Notes under the pieces: model-generated
Seen by the model: the letters and a program-made list of their open reading frames with translations, nothing else
Databases searched by the model: none
What the model was told of the DNA's origin: nothing
Made by a program: the position numbers and the translations under genes
Assembly (NCBI GenBank): GCA_014529385.2
Contig: CM043966.1
Coordinates: 102,931,087 to 102,995,086, forward strand
Length of the DNA stretch: 64,000 nt
Direction of reading: 5' to 3'
Source: Adiantum capillus-veneris
Taxonomy: Eukaryota; Streptophyta; Polypodiopsida; Polypodiales; Pteridaceae
Shown: piece by piece, positions 10,672 through 20,960 of the stretch
Numbering within the stretch: position 1 is the first letter of the stretch
How the letters are laid out: every line of letters starts with the position of its first letter

Positions 10672-11112
10672 GTTTCTTCTATCAGCTCTCCTCTTCAGTA
10701 TTTTATGGTATCAAAGCAAGCAATATAAGGATTGCTCGGAGACTCTACGGTACGGTTTACAAAAGCTTCTACGACAACTACATTTATGCAACCATTTGGA
10801 GGACTTCCATTGTGAAAACTCTTAGTCTATTGATTTTTATTTTTTTTAAGGGAAGCCATCACATTTGCCACTCCTCCTCCAGATCGTGTCACAAATGGGA
10901 GCACACAACAATATCATCTACTTAGATAAATGGACTTTCACTTATATAGAAGCCAATTGAGAGAGAGAGAGAGATGAAATGTTATACCAAATGTCTTCAA
11001 AAGGCCAAAATGACCTATGAGACCAAACTGATAAAATCCTTGTGGAACTATTCCAATGTTTGGGTACAAAAATAAAATGAAGTAAAATGAAAGACTAAAC
11101 CAAAAGACTAAA
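10669..11112. other. Unassigned stretch
   Basis: Apart from the primer-site-like TGGTATCAAAGC near 10706 I see no gene or repeat here. It may be leader DNA of another copy of element A. Confidence 0.35.
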
Positions 11113-13060
11113 ATCATCATCATCATCATCCATGCCTGAGGATGCTCGGTATCGGGCGTTGTCCGAGAAAGTATTGCATCGGTCGTTGAAGAGCTTCGTC
11201 AATGTCCGCCTCTGTAAATAGTCATATTGGGCGTCTCCCATGTCCTGCTAGAATAGTCCTTATTCTCTGGTGGAGCCTTCGTCGATGTCGTGGTCGCCCC
11301 CATAGACATGGGTGTCTAGCTCTCCCGAGCTCAGTGGCTCTGTCCACTAATATACCTCTAGTAGAAGTGGGCTCTGAAGTCTACTGTGAAGCATGCTCCT
11401 CTGGCTGCTGAGTCCCTGCTCTCTCTCTCTCTCTGTGATCTCCCTCTGTGAATGTCTCTTACTACCTAGTCTCCTCAAGAGACTCTAGCAAAAACAAACG
11501 GAGGCATCTTTGATCCTGATATCTCATGACTTTAGCCAACGGTCCAAAGCCCTCTCTGAATAGGCAGTGAAAGCGACCTCATATTTCATAGTATATTAGA
11601 CAGTGACAAATGTGATGTAACTCTGTCTCTGGCTGTATACGACACAATTGACATATCCTGGCTTTTGCTAGTATTTTCTTGAATCTGCCAGTCTCAATCT
11701 CTAGCTGATGTGATGATGTGCGCATTTGACCAATATCACATCCTATCCCATCAGATAAATGAGTGTCCACATAGGCTGGTCTGATCACATATCCCACTGA
11801 GGGCCCCCAAATATGAACCCCATAGAGCATAGTTGAAGCCATCAGAGTGTCAAAAAGCCACAACTTTGTTCAAGGTTCCTGAAATTGAACCTGGAATACA
11901 TCTTCTCCAATCCTCCCAAGGCTGCACAAGCTCTTGTCAATCTAGTCTCTGTTGCTCTCCTCAATGAAAACGCCGGTCCATTGAAGACTACCCCAAGATA
12001 GGTGTATGAATCTGTATACTCCACCATCTCCTGGCCAAAAGTAAAAGTAGGTGCTGACCTCCTGACCCACTGTGGTGTGGTGTTAAACACCATAACCTTG
12101 GTTTTCCCTAGGTTAACAGACAATCCACTATCGTGGGCAAATGTGTACAAAGCATCTATATGACGTTGCATCTCCTTCAGGGAGTCGGAAATCAACACAA
12201 TATCATCAGCATATAACAATAGTGGGATCCATGTCCTTGCCAATTGTGCTCCTCTATCACCATCCCTCTCACTGTAGTCATCAACCTCATCCACAAACAT
12301 GCCAAATAGTGTAGGAGATAGCGGGCAACCCGGTTTCATCCCAATAGTGGAGTGAACCAAATCGGAAATCCCCTTTATAGTGCGTACATGCCCAACTACT
12401 TACTGACTTGTATATAGCCATGATCCCCCAAATCAATTCTTTGGGTACCCCCATCTCCTGCAATTTGCGCATCAATCTAGCTCTGGGCACTGTGTCGAAG
12501 GCTTTGCGGAAGTCCACAAAGCAACAATAGAGCCGTCTCCCACGTGATCTCCCCTCCTCAATAATGGCTCTGAGTGTTAGAATATGATCAAGAGTAGAGA
12601 AACCTCGTTTGAAACCTGCTTGTTTCGTTGCACGTACACCCTCTCTGTGCCCATCTCCTTAACTATTACTCAAGGATGGATGCGTACAATGGTGCCAATG
12701 TGTGCAATCATGATAGTGGGGTAGTTCCCAGGCTCCCTAGGGCCCTTGACTTGAAGATAGGTACGATCGTGGACAAACTCCAAGTATCAGTAGGCCCTCG
12801 CACATGGCACGGTTGAACATCACTGCTAGAAGCTCTGCAAGCAAGTCTCTGGCATATATAGAATGCTCGACTACTAGGTCAGCATGATCATATGCTCTCC
12901 TAGTCTTCATCTTGTCAATGGCTTTCTTTACCATCTCGACGATAAAGAAAGCACACGTGTGTGGGCATGGCTCTAGCGGATCTCGAAGAGGTGGCTGCCC
13001 TGAGACTGTGTAGAGAGATGATGCATACTGACCCCATACCTTCGTAGAAGTGATGACCGG
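11113..13060 (-). mobile_element. 5'-truncated, decayed LINE
   Basis: On the minus strand the order is RT N-terminal region (about 13040-12750, with an EMVKKAIDKMKTRRA-type motif), RT palm with MDFRKAFDTVP (12517-12485), GCPLSPTLFG, YADD (12213-12202), a thumb-like region, then a Cys-His segment with C-x2-C near 11640 and H-H-x2-C near 11610. The reading continues in a shifted frame to a TAG at 11462. The 3' untranslated part ends in an (ATC)n run at 11113-11131, a simple-repeat tail seen in some LINE clades instead of poly(A). Several frameshifts and stops show it is dead. The N-terminal endonuclease is missing. Confidence 0.85.
11462..13040 (-). pseudogene. LINE reverse transcriptase ORF2 relic
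   Basis: This would encode the non-LTR reverse transcriptase that copies the element by target-primed reverse transcription. Visible motifs are the F-R-K-A-F-D block, C-P-L-S-P-T-L-F, the catalytic YADD with the second and third Asp intact, and a C-terminal Cys/His cluster. At least three frame changes are needed (about 12740, 12360 and 11580), and upstream parts have in-frame stops. It has no cellular neighbours and lies between element A and a chromoviral LTR fragment. Confidence 0.83.
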
Positions 13061-13234
13061 TGGGGGGGAGGGCCACGTTGGGACCAAAATATGGGTTGGT
13101 CCCACTCCCCCCCCCCCCCTTGTTAAAATCATGCAAGCATGTGAATTGGAAGGGGGGCACCATTCACATTTTGTTCTAAATCTTCGTCTCTATGGAACTC
13201 GGAAGCCTATGCTTCCTAGTCTGAGGGGAGTATT
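13061..13234 (+). other. Fragment 5' of a chromoviral LTR, with polypurine tract
   Basis: A poly-C run (13108-13119) and unassigned DNA are followed by CTGAGGGGAG at 13221-13230, a likely polypurine tract just upstream of the LTR fragment at 13235. Confidence 0.4.
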
Positions 13235-13423
13235 TGTTTAAGTTATGGCTCTCCAATGTATTGCCCAATGTGATCTCAATATTTATTCTGGCTTTTAGGT
13301 ATTTATTTTACTTATTTGTCAGGTACTGGCTAGGGAAATTTACTTAGGTGGCTATATAAGCACACCTAGCCCCCATAGTATTGTGTATGAGTTCCTAGGT
13401 TGGTTCAGGAGTCTCTCTCTACA
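13235..13423 (+). repeat. Chromoviral LTR fragment
   Basis: Starting TGTTTAAG, it aligns to the beginning of the minus-strand LTR at 27944-27143. Shared landmarks are TGTGATC, GGTATTTATTTTAC and the TATA-like GGCTATATAAGC (about 13362). It is cut short where the tandem array begins. Confidence 0.7.
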
Positions 13424-13766
13424 ATTGTGGTAGACTGGTTATGCCATTTCCCTCTTGAATAACAGGTTTTGAGTTCAACTCCTCGTCAGCTAGATCTTTA
13501 AGGTCTTTTGGGATAGTTTCCTACGACGTTAAAACTCTCTTCTTCTTCTTCTTCTACGACGATAAAATCCTCTTCTTCTCGTGTGTGTGTGTGTGGGTGG
13601 CTGTGTGTGTGTTAATAAAAAAAAGAAAACGGTATAACCTTTCTATCACCCAAGTGTGGTAGATTGGTTATGCCATTTCCCTCTTGAATAACAGGTCTTG
13701 AGTTCATGGATAGATCTTTGAGGTCTCTTGGGATAGTTTCCTACGACATAAAAATGCTCTTCTTCT

Positions 13767-13775
13767 CGCGCGCGC

Positions 13776-13867
<92 letters not shown>
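13767..13867. repeat. Compound (CG)n(GT)n(GA)n microsatellite
   Basis: Three dinucleotide tracts follow one another without spacer inside one array unit: CG at 13767-13778, GT to about 13836, then GA to 13867. Confidence 0.95.
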
Positions 13868-13870
<3 letters not shown>

Positions 13871-14214
13871 AAAAGAGGAAAACGGTATAACCTTTCTATC
13901 ACCCAAGTGTGGTAGATTGGTTATGCCATTTCCCTCTTGGATAACAAATCTTGAGTTCCAACTCTCGTCGGATAGATCTTTGAGGTCTCTTGGGATAGTT
14001 TCCTACGACGTTAAAATCCTCTTCTTCTTGTGTGTGGGTGTGTGAGTTTGTGAATAAAAAGAGGAAAACGGTATAACCTTTGTATCACCCAAGTGCGGTA
14101 GGTTGGTTATGCCATTTCCCTCTTGAATAAAAAATCTTGAGTTCAACTCTCATCGAATAGATCTTTGAGGTCTCTTGGGATAGTTTCCTACGACTTTAAA
14201 ATCCTCTTCTTCTC

Positions 14215-14245
<31 letters not shown>

Positions 14246-14399
14246 GAGAAAAACGGTATAACCTTTCTATCACCCAAGTGTGGTAGATTGGTTATGCCAT
14301 TTCCCTCTTGAATAACAGGTCTTGAGTTCAACTCTCATTGGATAGATCTTTGACATCTCTTGCGATAGTTTCCTACGACGTTGAAATCCTATTCTTCTC

Positions 14400-14430
<31 letters not shown>

Positions 14431-14466
14431 TGTGAGTGAATTATTAAAAAGAGAAAAACGGTATAA

Positions 14467-14954
14467 CAAGGTAGGATCCGTACGTACGTACGGATCTGTA
14501 CGGTACGGTACGGTACGTCCGTACCGTACGGATTCGTACTGTACGTTTTTTTTTTTTTTTGGGCCACAGTGCTGTGGGTAATGTGGAAATAAACCCTATT
14601 GTGGCAGGAATTTTTGGTTTGCCCTTCTTTAGCCTTATCCCAACACCTAGTTTTGTAGACATTTCGACACAACTTGCATTTATAGAGCACACACGAACGT
14701 CATTGCGGTGGTGAATATGGAGGGCAAGCACGATTAGGAACTCGTATGACAGCTTTGCCTTGGTTTATAGAATAGTGAACTAACATCCTTGGAGTGATAC
14801 TTATGAATTTTTTATCAAGTATAGACCGTATTGTAGATTTTTGGAATTTTAAAAAAAAACCTACGAATTTTACGTACCTAACAACTCTATCCATTCGGTA
14901 CTACGTACAGGTCGTACCGAATACGTACCGTACCTTACGTACCTTACCACCTTG
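14467..14954. mobile_element. hAT-like MITE inserted in the tandem array
   Basis: This 488-bp insertion interrupts one array unit. It is flanked by an 8-bp direct repeat CGGTATAA (14459-14466 and 14955-14962). Removing it and one repeat restores the normal unit. The ends are an imperfect inverted repeat, CAAGGTAGG at the left and ACCACCTTG at the right, and the subterminal regions are rich in GTACGG and CCGTAC. An 8-bp duplication with CA-starting termini is typical of hAT elements. There is no transposase frame, so it is non-autonomous. Confidence 0.78.
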
Positions 14955-15291
14955 CGGTATAACCTTACTATCACCCAAGTGTGGTAGATTGGTTATGACA
15001 TTTTCCTCTTCAATAACAGGTCTTGAGTTCAACTCTCATCAAATAGATATTTGAGGTCTCTTGGGATAGTTTCCTACGACGTTAAAATCCTCTTCTTCTC
15101 GTGTGTGTGTGTGTGGGTGTGTGAGTGTGTTAAAAAAAGAGAAAAATGGTATAACCTTTCTATCACCCAAGTGTGGTAGATTGGTTATGCCATTTCCCTC
15201 TTGAATAATAGGTCTTGAGTTCAACTCTCGTCAGATAGATCTTTGAGGTCTCTTGGGATAGTTTTCTACGACGTTAAAATCCTCTTCTTCT

Positions 15292-15336
<45 letters not shown>

Positions 15337-15490
15337 AAAAAGAGGAAAACGGTATAACCTTTCTATCACCCAAGTGTGGTAAATTGGTTATGTCATTTCC
15401 CTCTTGAATAACAGGTCTTGAGTTCAACTCTCGTCAGATAAATCTTTGAGGTCTCTTGTGATAATTTCCTGACTTTAAAAACCTCTTCTT

Positions 15491-15529
<39 letters not shown>

Positions 15530-15605
15530 AAAAAGAGGAAACGGTGTAACCTTTCTATCACCCAAGTGTAGTAGATTGGTTATGCCATTTCCTTCTTGAA
15601 TGACA

Positions 15606-16237
15606 CGTGACTCTTAAGCAGTGTGGATCGGCCTTGGGAAAATGGCTTGCAAGAGCCTCGAAGGAGAGGATTTTATAGCTCAAATTTTTTGGAGCTTGTG
15701 GAACGGCTTGGCGATTTTGCAACCACCCTTTTGGAGTGCAAGAACGAACAAATTTCTAGATCTTTCAACTTCAACATGGCCCCCCCTTCTTCGAGCTCTA
15801 GCGACGACATTGATGACCAACGCCAACCATCGACTATGCAAAGCAAACCAACCACTTCCCCGTTAGTGGCCTATGCACGGACGAAGTTCTCAGCCGTCAA
15901 TTTGTTTGGCTCGAGATTGTGAAGCCAAAAGCTGATGCACGAGTTCGCTAGAGGACAAGCTTAACCAGGACTGCAGTACGAGTACTCATTTAGCAACCAT
16001 AGTTATAAATGTGACACGTCAAGGTCTAACAACCATTGTTATAAATGTGACACGACGCTTTGTTTGGCTCAGGAATGCAAAGCCAAAGGCAAAAGCAGAA
16101 ACTCACAGGAAGATAGCAAGGTGGAAAGAGATAATGGCGATAAAGATTTGACAGAGGAGATCTACGTGGCACATCTGGTGGCGACCACGATGGTCATGAC
16201 ACCAAATTTCTAGTCAAGAGGCAATTGCCGCCACTAG

Positions 16238-16292
<55 letters not shown>

Positions 16293-16440
16293 GTTAAAAC
16301 CATGAGCGTTGGCCTAACAAGAGACTCCACATGAAACATGCTTTGCAACAAACAATGGATGCTACACAAATGAAACTTGTCACAAGTAAACATTGTTGGG
16401 CAAACAAGAACACGGGCAATTCTATAGCTATGCTCTCCAA
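15606..16440. other. Unassigned stretch with short duplication and (CT)n
   Basis: No gene is supported. A block with GTTATAAATGTGACACG occurs twice (about 16001 and 16039), and a TTTGTTTGGCTC block occurs near 15901 and 16061. A (CT)n run spans 16245-16289. The open frame 15623-15922 is unconvincing. Confidence 0.4.
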
Positions 16441-16465
16441 TAGCTCCAATAGTGTTCACACATTC

Positions 16466-16622
16466 AAATCAGACCCATAAAACACTTCTAAACAAATTCC
16501 AAAAAACTCTCATCACAAAAGCTTCACAAATCACTTCCAAACGAACTCCAAAATCCCTCACCAAAAAAGCTCCGCAAAACACTTCCAAACAAGCTCCAAA
16601 AATCCTTCACCTCAAAATGCGA
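16466..16622. repeat. ~54-bp minisatellite, three units
   Basis: Units built on AAAACACTTCCAAACAA, a short variant of CTCCAAAAATCC, and TCACCAAAAAAGCTC repeat about three times with substitutions. The strand also reads as a repetitive open frame, which I take as a by-product of the 18-codon period. Confidence 0.6.
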
Positions 16623-17013
16623 AAAGTCTATTGGCCAACACCCACTTAAGAGGCCACAATGGAAGTTAAAAGACACATGTACTAGCCGGATTATAGTCAC
16701 ACACCGAATGCACTTGAAGAAAAAGGATGTCCCTTACAAAAACCACAGTATTAAGCATACATCCTCTAATTTTCATACATAGGAACACCACATTGACTCC
16801 ATATGAGGATATATACAAATTTGTGACAAAAGAGAGTTGTTCCAACTAGGCTAAATAGGTAGACACTAGGTTGAAGCAAAAGCATTGAAGATTGAGATCC
16901 ATCAAAGCTTCACAATTAAAAGCTGAAATTTTTTTATGTTTTTTTTATTATAAGCACACCCCCTACTTGGTTGTGTCGAAAATTTATTTACATACAAGTT
17001 ACAGGGCATAAAA

Positions 17014-17290
17014 CTTTAGCTAATGCTAAGACTAGCCTCTAGTTGGCCTAGTCTAAACGATTTGCTTTGTATGTGCACATGTATTTTAGAAAGAAGTTAG
17101 AAGGCAAGGCCAACATGTCATAACATCATCCACTTACGCACACATATGTACAATATGTACAAAAAGGCATTCTTTTGAAAGTGCACATAACGGAAGGCTA
17201 GTCTTAGTAGCTAGTGCTAAGACTAGCCTCTAGCTTGCCTAGTCTAAACAACTTGCCTTGTATGTGCACATGTATTTTAGAAAGAGTTGC
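17014..17290. repeat. Direct duplication of ~80 bp
   Basis: The block around CTAAGACTAGCCTCTAG and TGTATGTGCACATGTATTTT occurs at about 17022-17094 and again at about 17216-17288. The second copy is preceded by a palindromic GGCTAGTCTTAG...CTAAGACTAGCC (about 17192-17229). Confidence 0.7.
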
Positions 17291-17321
17291 AATGACACAA
17301 TTTGCTTTAGCCAAAAAGAAG

Positions 17322-17456
17322 GAGACACATGGCATGGCAAGGGGACCTAAGATAGCACAAGGCTATATAGATGTTGAATGGCCTAGAATTCTCCACCCAA
17401 CCAACACCTAAATAGCCTTCTGCTATTTTAGGACTCCTTGCCATGCCATGTGGGCT
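17322..17456. repeat. Long imperfect foldback (~45-bp arms, ~40-nt loop)
   Basis: The left arm at 17322-17368 and right arm at 17409-17456 are reverse complements with about five mismatches. They include a 17-bp perfect core, CACATGGCATGGCAAGG (left), pairing with its complement near 17436-17452. Transcribed on either strand this makes a long near-perfect hairpin, the shape of a plant miRNA precursor, an evolving inverted duplication or a small foldback element. No coding frame overlaps it convincingly. Confidence 0.7.
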
Positions 17457-18844
17457 CATAGCTCCTCACCGAGGCCTTGCCCAAGACCCTTGTCCTCACA
17501 GGCAGACAATCAATGATCAAAGCCCACACACAACATGCGTATGCTTGAAAAAGGCAAATAAATATGGATAAGCACCAAAAGAGCTCCAAAGGTGGAATAT
17601 ACAAGGTTGCAAAAGTTGCATGCAAAGCATGATACTAAGGTAGACCCAATTCCACACAAGAATTTATGCTTGCATTACAACGTATCATACTCTATCAAGG
17701 GCATCATTGACCATATTGGAGATTTATGAGTGGTATTTATTTTTCCCTATACACATTTTCTATTATGTTTTGGACTTGGATACTTTCTTCTACGAATTTA
17801 TGTTGCCTCTATGAAACAACGATTCATTTATCATTTAGTCTCATCATTATTATATTCAAGCAACAAATGACACCTTTAAGCATGGTTATGAACCATATCA
17901 AACTGATCAAGTGACATTTATTTTGCCGATTCTTTATCATTTTACAGTTAAGCATTCCATTACTATACTCATGCAATGCCATACAAAATGTTGAGGACAT
18001 ATATCATGATTTACGTTGAGGACAATCGCCATAAGATATCACAATCATCCAAGCTTATGACAAAAGATTCCAAGCTATTATGATGACAATGCATGTGAAC
18101 AAGGGTCAATTTTTGGCTCCAAGTTTTTACATGAAGAAAGGTTCTTTATTTATGACAAAGACAAGTATAGCTACAAAGGTAGCAACCAAGCGAACACGTA
18201 CCACTTTTAGTTTTTGCAAAATCTTGAAAGCAAGATTGGATTATAAAGATCCCATGACTACAAGGGTAGAGATTGATATATGGCACTTGTTATTAATCAC
18301 AAGATCAATAATATGGTTTAGAAACTCATGGAGTTCATCCATATAAATACAAACTCTCTTTTTTGCGAAGGAGATTAACTCGGATGGCCGACGTATTGAC
18401 ATCAATATATGAAACATTCCACATGCGGAGAGTATGAGTTCTCATGGACTATGACATTGGCACCATAATTACATATGTGTTGTGATGGATGCTAAGGTGT
18501 TGGTCACTCTTATTCTATGAAAATCATTATGAAACTTTCTTTTTTGACAATTATATGTCCATGATTTTTATTTAAATATGATTATGATTTACCTACAAAT
18601 GTGAAAAGATAAGAAAGACTAACTGGTTGAATGATAGTTACGTATATTTGGGTAAGCTTTACCTATGATTCTTTTTAGCAGATGCATTAAGATATTCCAC
18701 TTAACTACCAATAGTGCTATGGTTTGGTTCTTTATTCTCTATAAACAAATAAGAATATGTATGGGTTAATGGTCAATGTAGGGTTAGTCATCGGGTGGAC
18801 ACTATGGGCCTTTTACACCAACAATCTGCCACTTAAAGTCCAAT
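17457..18844. other. Unassigned AT-rich stretch
   Basis: I see no supported gene, RNA or repeat. It may include the 5' portion of the Penelope-like element that follows. Confidence 0.4.
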
Positions 18845-20960
18845 ATGGCCTTAAGTGGATATGGCTTAAGAGTTGGAGATTTGGAGCTAAGAGAGTCTCA
18901 TAGTACTCAACTTCGAGTACTATTAGGCAAATTTCTGAATTCCAAGTGTCTTAGTTTGAAAGATCCCTTGGTTGGAAAGAAAGATTTGTTGATGACTATC
19001 TTTACCTCCCCTGACTTAGGCAAGATTGGATTAAGGTCTATTTTGAGATCTCAAGAAGCTTTGGATGCTCTCCCTCCTTATGTGAGAAAGGTATGGAACC
19101 ATCCCGTCGTAGCTTTCAAATATGTGAAAATTTTAAGACAAAAAGACTTCAACTATAGTGACATCGGACGTAGTCTTAAAAAGCAAGAAATGCCAACAAT
19201 CTCAAGTATTGATTGCCCTTGTAGTAAAACTGCCTTTTTCTTCTTACGTAAATGGAGCTTTGGGTCATGTAGCTACTTTCGATTGTTCTATTCTTCCTTC
19301 GGATTCCTTGAAAGACCTTTTCTCAAGAGGTAATAAATTTAGGCTCCCTTCCTCAAATGACTTTTGCCTTCTCAAAGCCATAGAGAAAGGAATTTCTAGT
19401 TTCGTAGTAAAGTTTGAGGAGTCTTTAGGAGTTCCCAGGTGTTTTTACCCATTGGAAGTCTGTAGTCAAGAAAATTAGCATCTTGCTCTAGGAACGTTTC
19501 TTCAGGAAGGAGTAGCTTATCTTCTTCTGATCGTGATGCTCTTAGGAATTTTCATCATGATTTTGTAATTTCTTTTGTATATAAGTGTTCTAGTAGCGTT
19601 GTTGTTACGTGCAAAAGGTTCTATTTAGAATTCTTGTTAAGTGAAGTACACTCTCAGACTTACAATGATTGTGATCTTTCGATGCAAGAGGTTATCTTGA
19701 AACATCAAGACTTTTGTAAATCTTTTGGTTTCAAGTGTCAGCCTAAATTACCTTTTTTATATACCGTTTGGAAGTTCCACACGAACCCTATAAAGCCTAG
19801 ATTTATAGCTGCTTCTTGTAACACCTCTTTGATCGAGGTTTCCAAATGGCTTAGTTATTGTTTCAAAGCCATTTTACCTAGCGTAAATGAATTGTGAAAA
19901 AATATGCTAAAGGAAGCAAACGTACCTACCGATTCAAGTTGGATTTTAAATGATTCAGTAGGTGTAATTCCTATTATAAAGTTTTTGAACTCTTCAAGAA
20001 GCCTTAAGGATAAATCTTCTCCTTTATGTCTTCAAACTTTTGACTTTACAACGCTATACACGTAACTAAATTTGGAGGACCTTAAATTTAGAGTCAAGTC
20101 TCTTATTTCAAAAGTTTTTGTGTACAAGCTTGAGAAGGATAGGTACAAGGCATTGCTAGTAGAAAAGGTAGCCTTGAACTTTGACTTCTTGTGGCTAAAA
20201 AGTAAGAATGTAGTGTAGACAAAGGAAGAAAGAGATTCACCAAGATTGTAGATGTAAGAATGTAGATGTAGACAAAGGAAGAAAGAGATTCACCAGGATT
20301 GTAGATGACATTGACATCATATCTTGGTTAGATTTTCTTTTGGACAATTTATATAGAACCATCGGCGACTCTCCTTTCAAGCAGGCAATTGGTATCCCTA
20401 TGAGCACCAATTGTGTTGTTTTTCTTGCTAATTTATTTTTACTTATGAGTTTGATTTTATGGAGGAGTGTCTTGTCCTTGCTAACACTTTGCCCAATATT
20501 TTTGCACAAGTTATGCAATGTAAGATGCTTCATAGATGATCTTTTTGTTCTTGGCGTTCCTTCTTTTCAAGATTTTATGTACTTGAATTCGAGTTATGTA
20601 GGCAGAGGAATTTTTCATGAGGAGTTTTGTGAACTTAACTGTACCACGGATAGTGATTGTTGTGCCTTTTTAGACCTTAAGATTTTTCAGACTCCCTTGG
20701 GATTCAAAGTAGATATCTATGATAAGCGCCATGAACCAAAATGTGCCAATCTAAATATCATGCGTATGCCTCACATTTCTTCGAACATTCTTTTTTTAGC
20801 TAGGTGCGGTGTCATTTACTCTCAACTATTTAGAATTTATTGTCTTTGTTCTAGTAAATTTGCTTTTGTTGTTTAATCTTGCCATCTTATTTCTTTACTA
20901 GTTAAAAAAGGATACTCATTCAAAAGAATCATAAAAAACGTTCATTCATTTTTGCATCGT
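18845..20960 (+). pseudogene. Penelope-like element reverse transcriptase relic
   Basis: Conceptual reading in several frames gives the order expected of Penelope-like RTs. There is a region ending near 19570 with HDFVISFV followed by a CSSSVVVT block (where these RTs usually have a PADK motif), then LPFLYTVWKFH and KPRFIAASCNTS (19750-19830). A DFTTLYT motif follows (about 20043-20063, then a stop), then QAIGIPMSTNCV and LANLF (20380-20450). Next comes FIDDLFVLG with the catalytic Asp pair (about 20528-20555), then AFLDLKIFQTPLGF and DIYDKRHE (20668-20735). These differ from LINE, Ty3 and Copia RTs. Multiple stops and shifts, and a 50-odd-bp tandem duplication at 20204-20306, show it is dead. 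I did not identify a GIY-YIG endonuclease. Confidence 0.78.

Larger units (their letters stand above)
13424..15605 (+). repeat. Tandem array of ~190-bp microsatellite-bearing units
   Basis: A unit recurs with starts near 13631, 13884, 14070, 14255, 14460 (interrupted), 14956, 15148, 15351 and 15543, plus a partial unit before the first. Each contains TGGTAGATTGGTTATGCC, GGTCTTGAGTTCAACTCTC, TTGGGATAGTTTCCTACG, then TCTTCTTCTCG leading into (GT)n, then AATAAAAAGAGGAAAACGG. The first two blocks resemble the A-box/D-arm and B-box/T-arm of a tRNA, suggesting a SINE-like origin. Length differences between units come mainly from the microsatellite. Confidence 0.85.

Noticed and set aside
10545-10925. 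Open frame running through a long CT tract
   Set aside because: Alternating Ser-Leu from the microsatellite keeps the frame open; no coding signal outside it.
13424-15605. True tRNA genes in the tandem array
   Set aside because: A- and B-box-like blocks are present but the acceptor stem and anticodon arm do not fold convincingly, and units are identical repeats with microsatellites.
13424-15605. CRISPR-like array
   Set aside because: Units are ~190 bp, nearly identical throughout, with no short unique spacers; the genome is eukaryotic.
15623-15922. 99-codon frame after the tandem array
   Set aside because: Two overlapping frames of similar length and no domain; Ser/Asp run is short and unremarkable.
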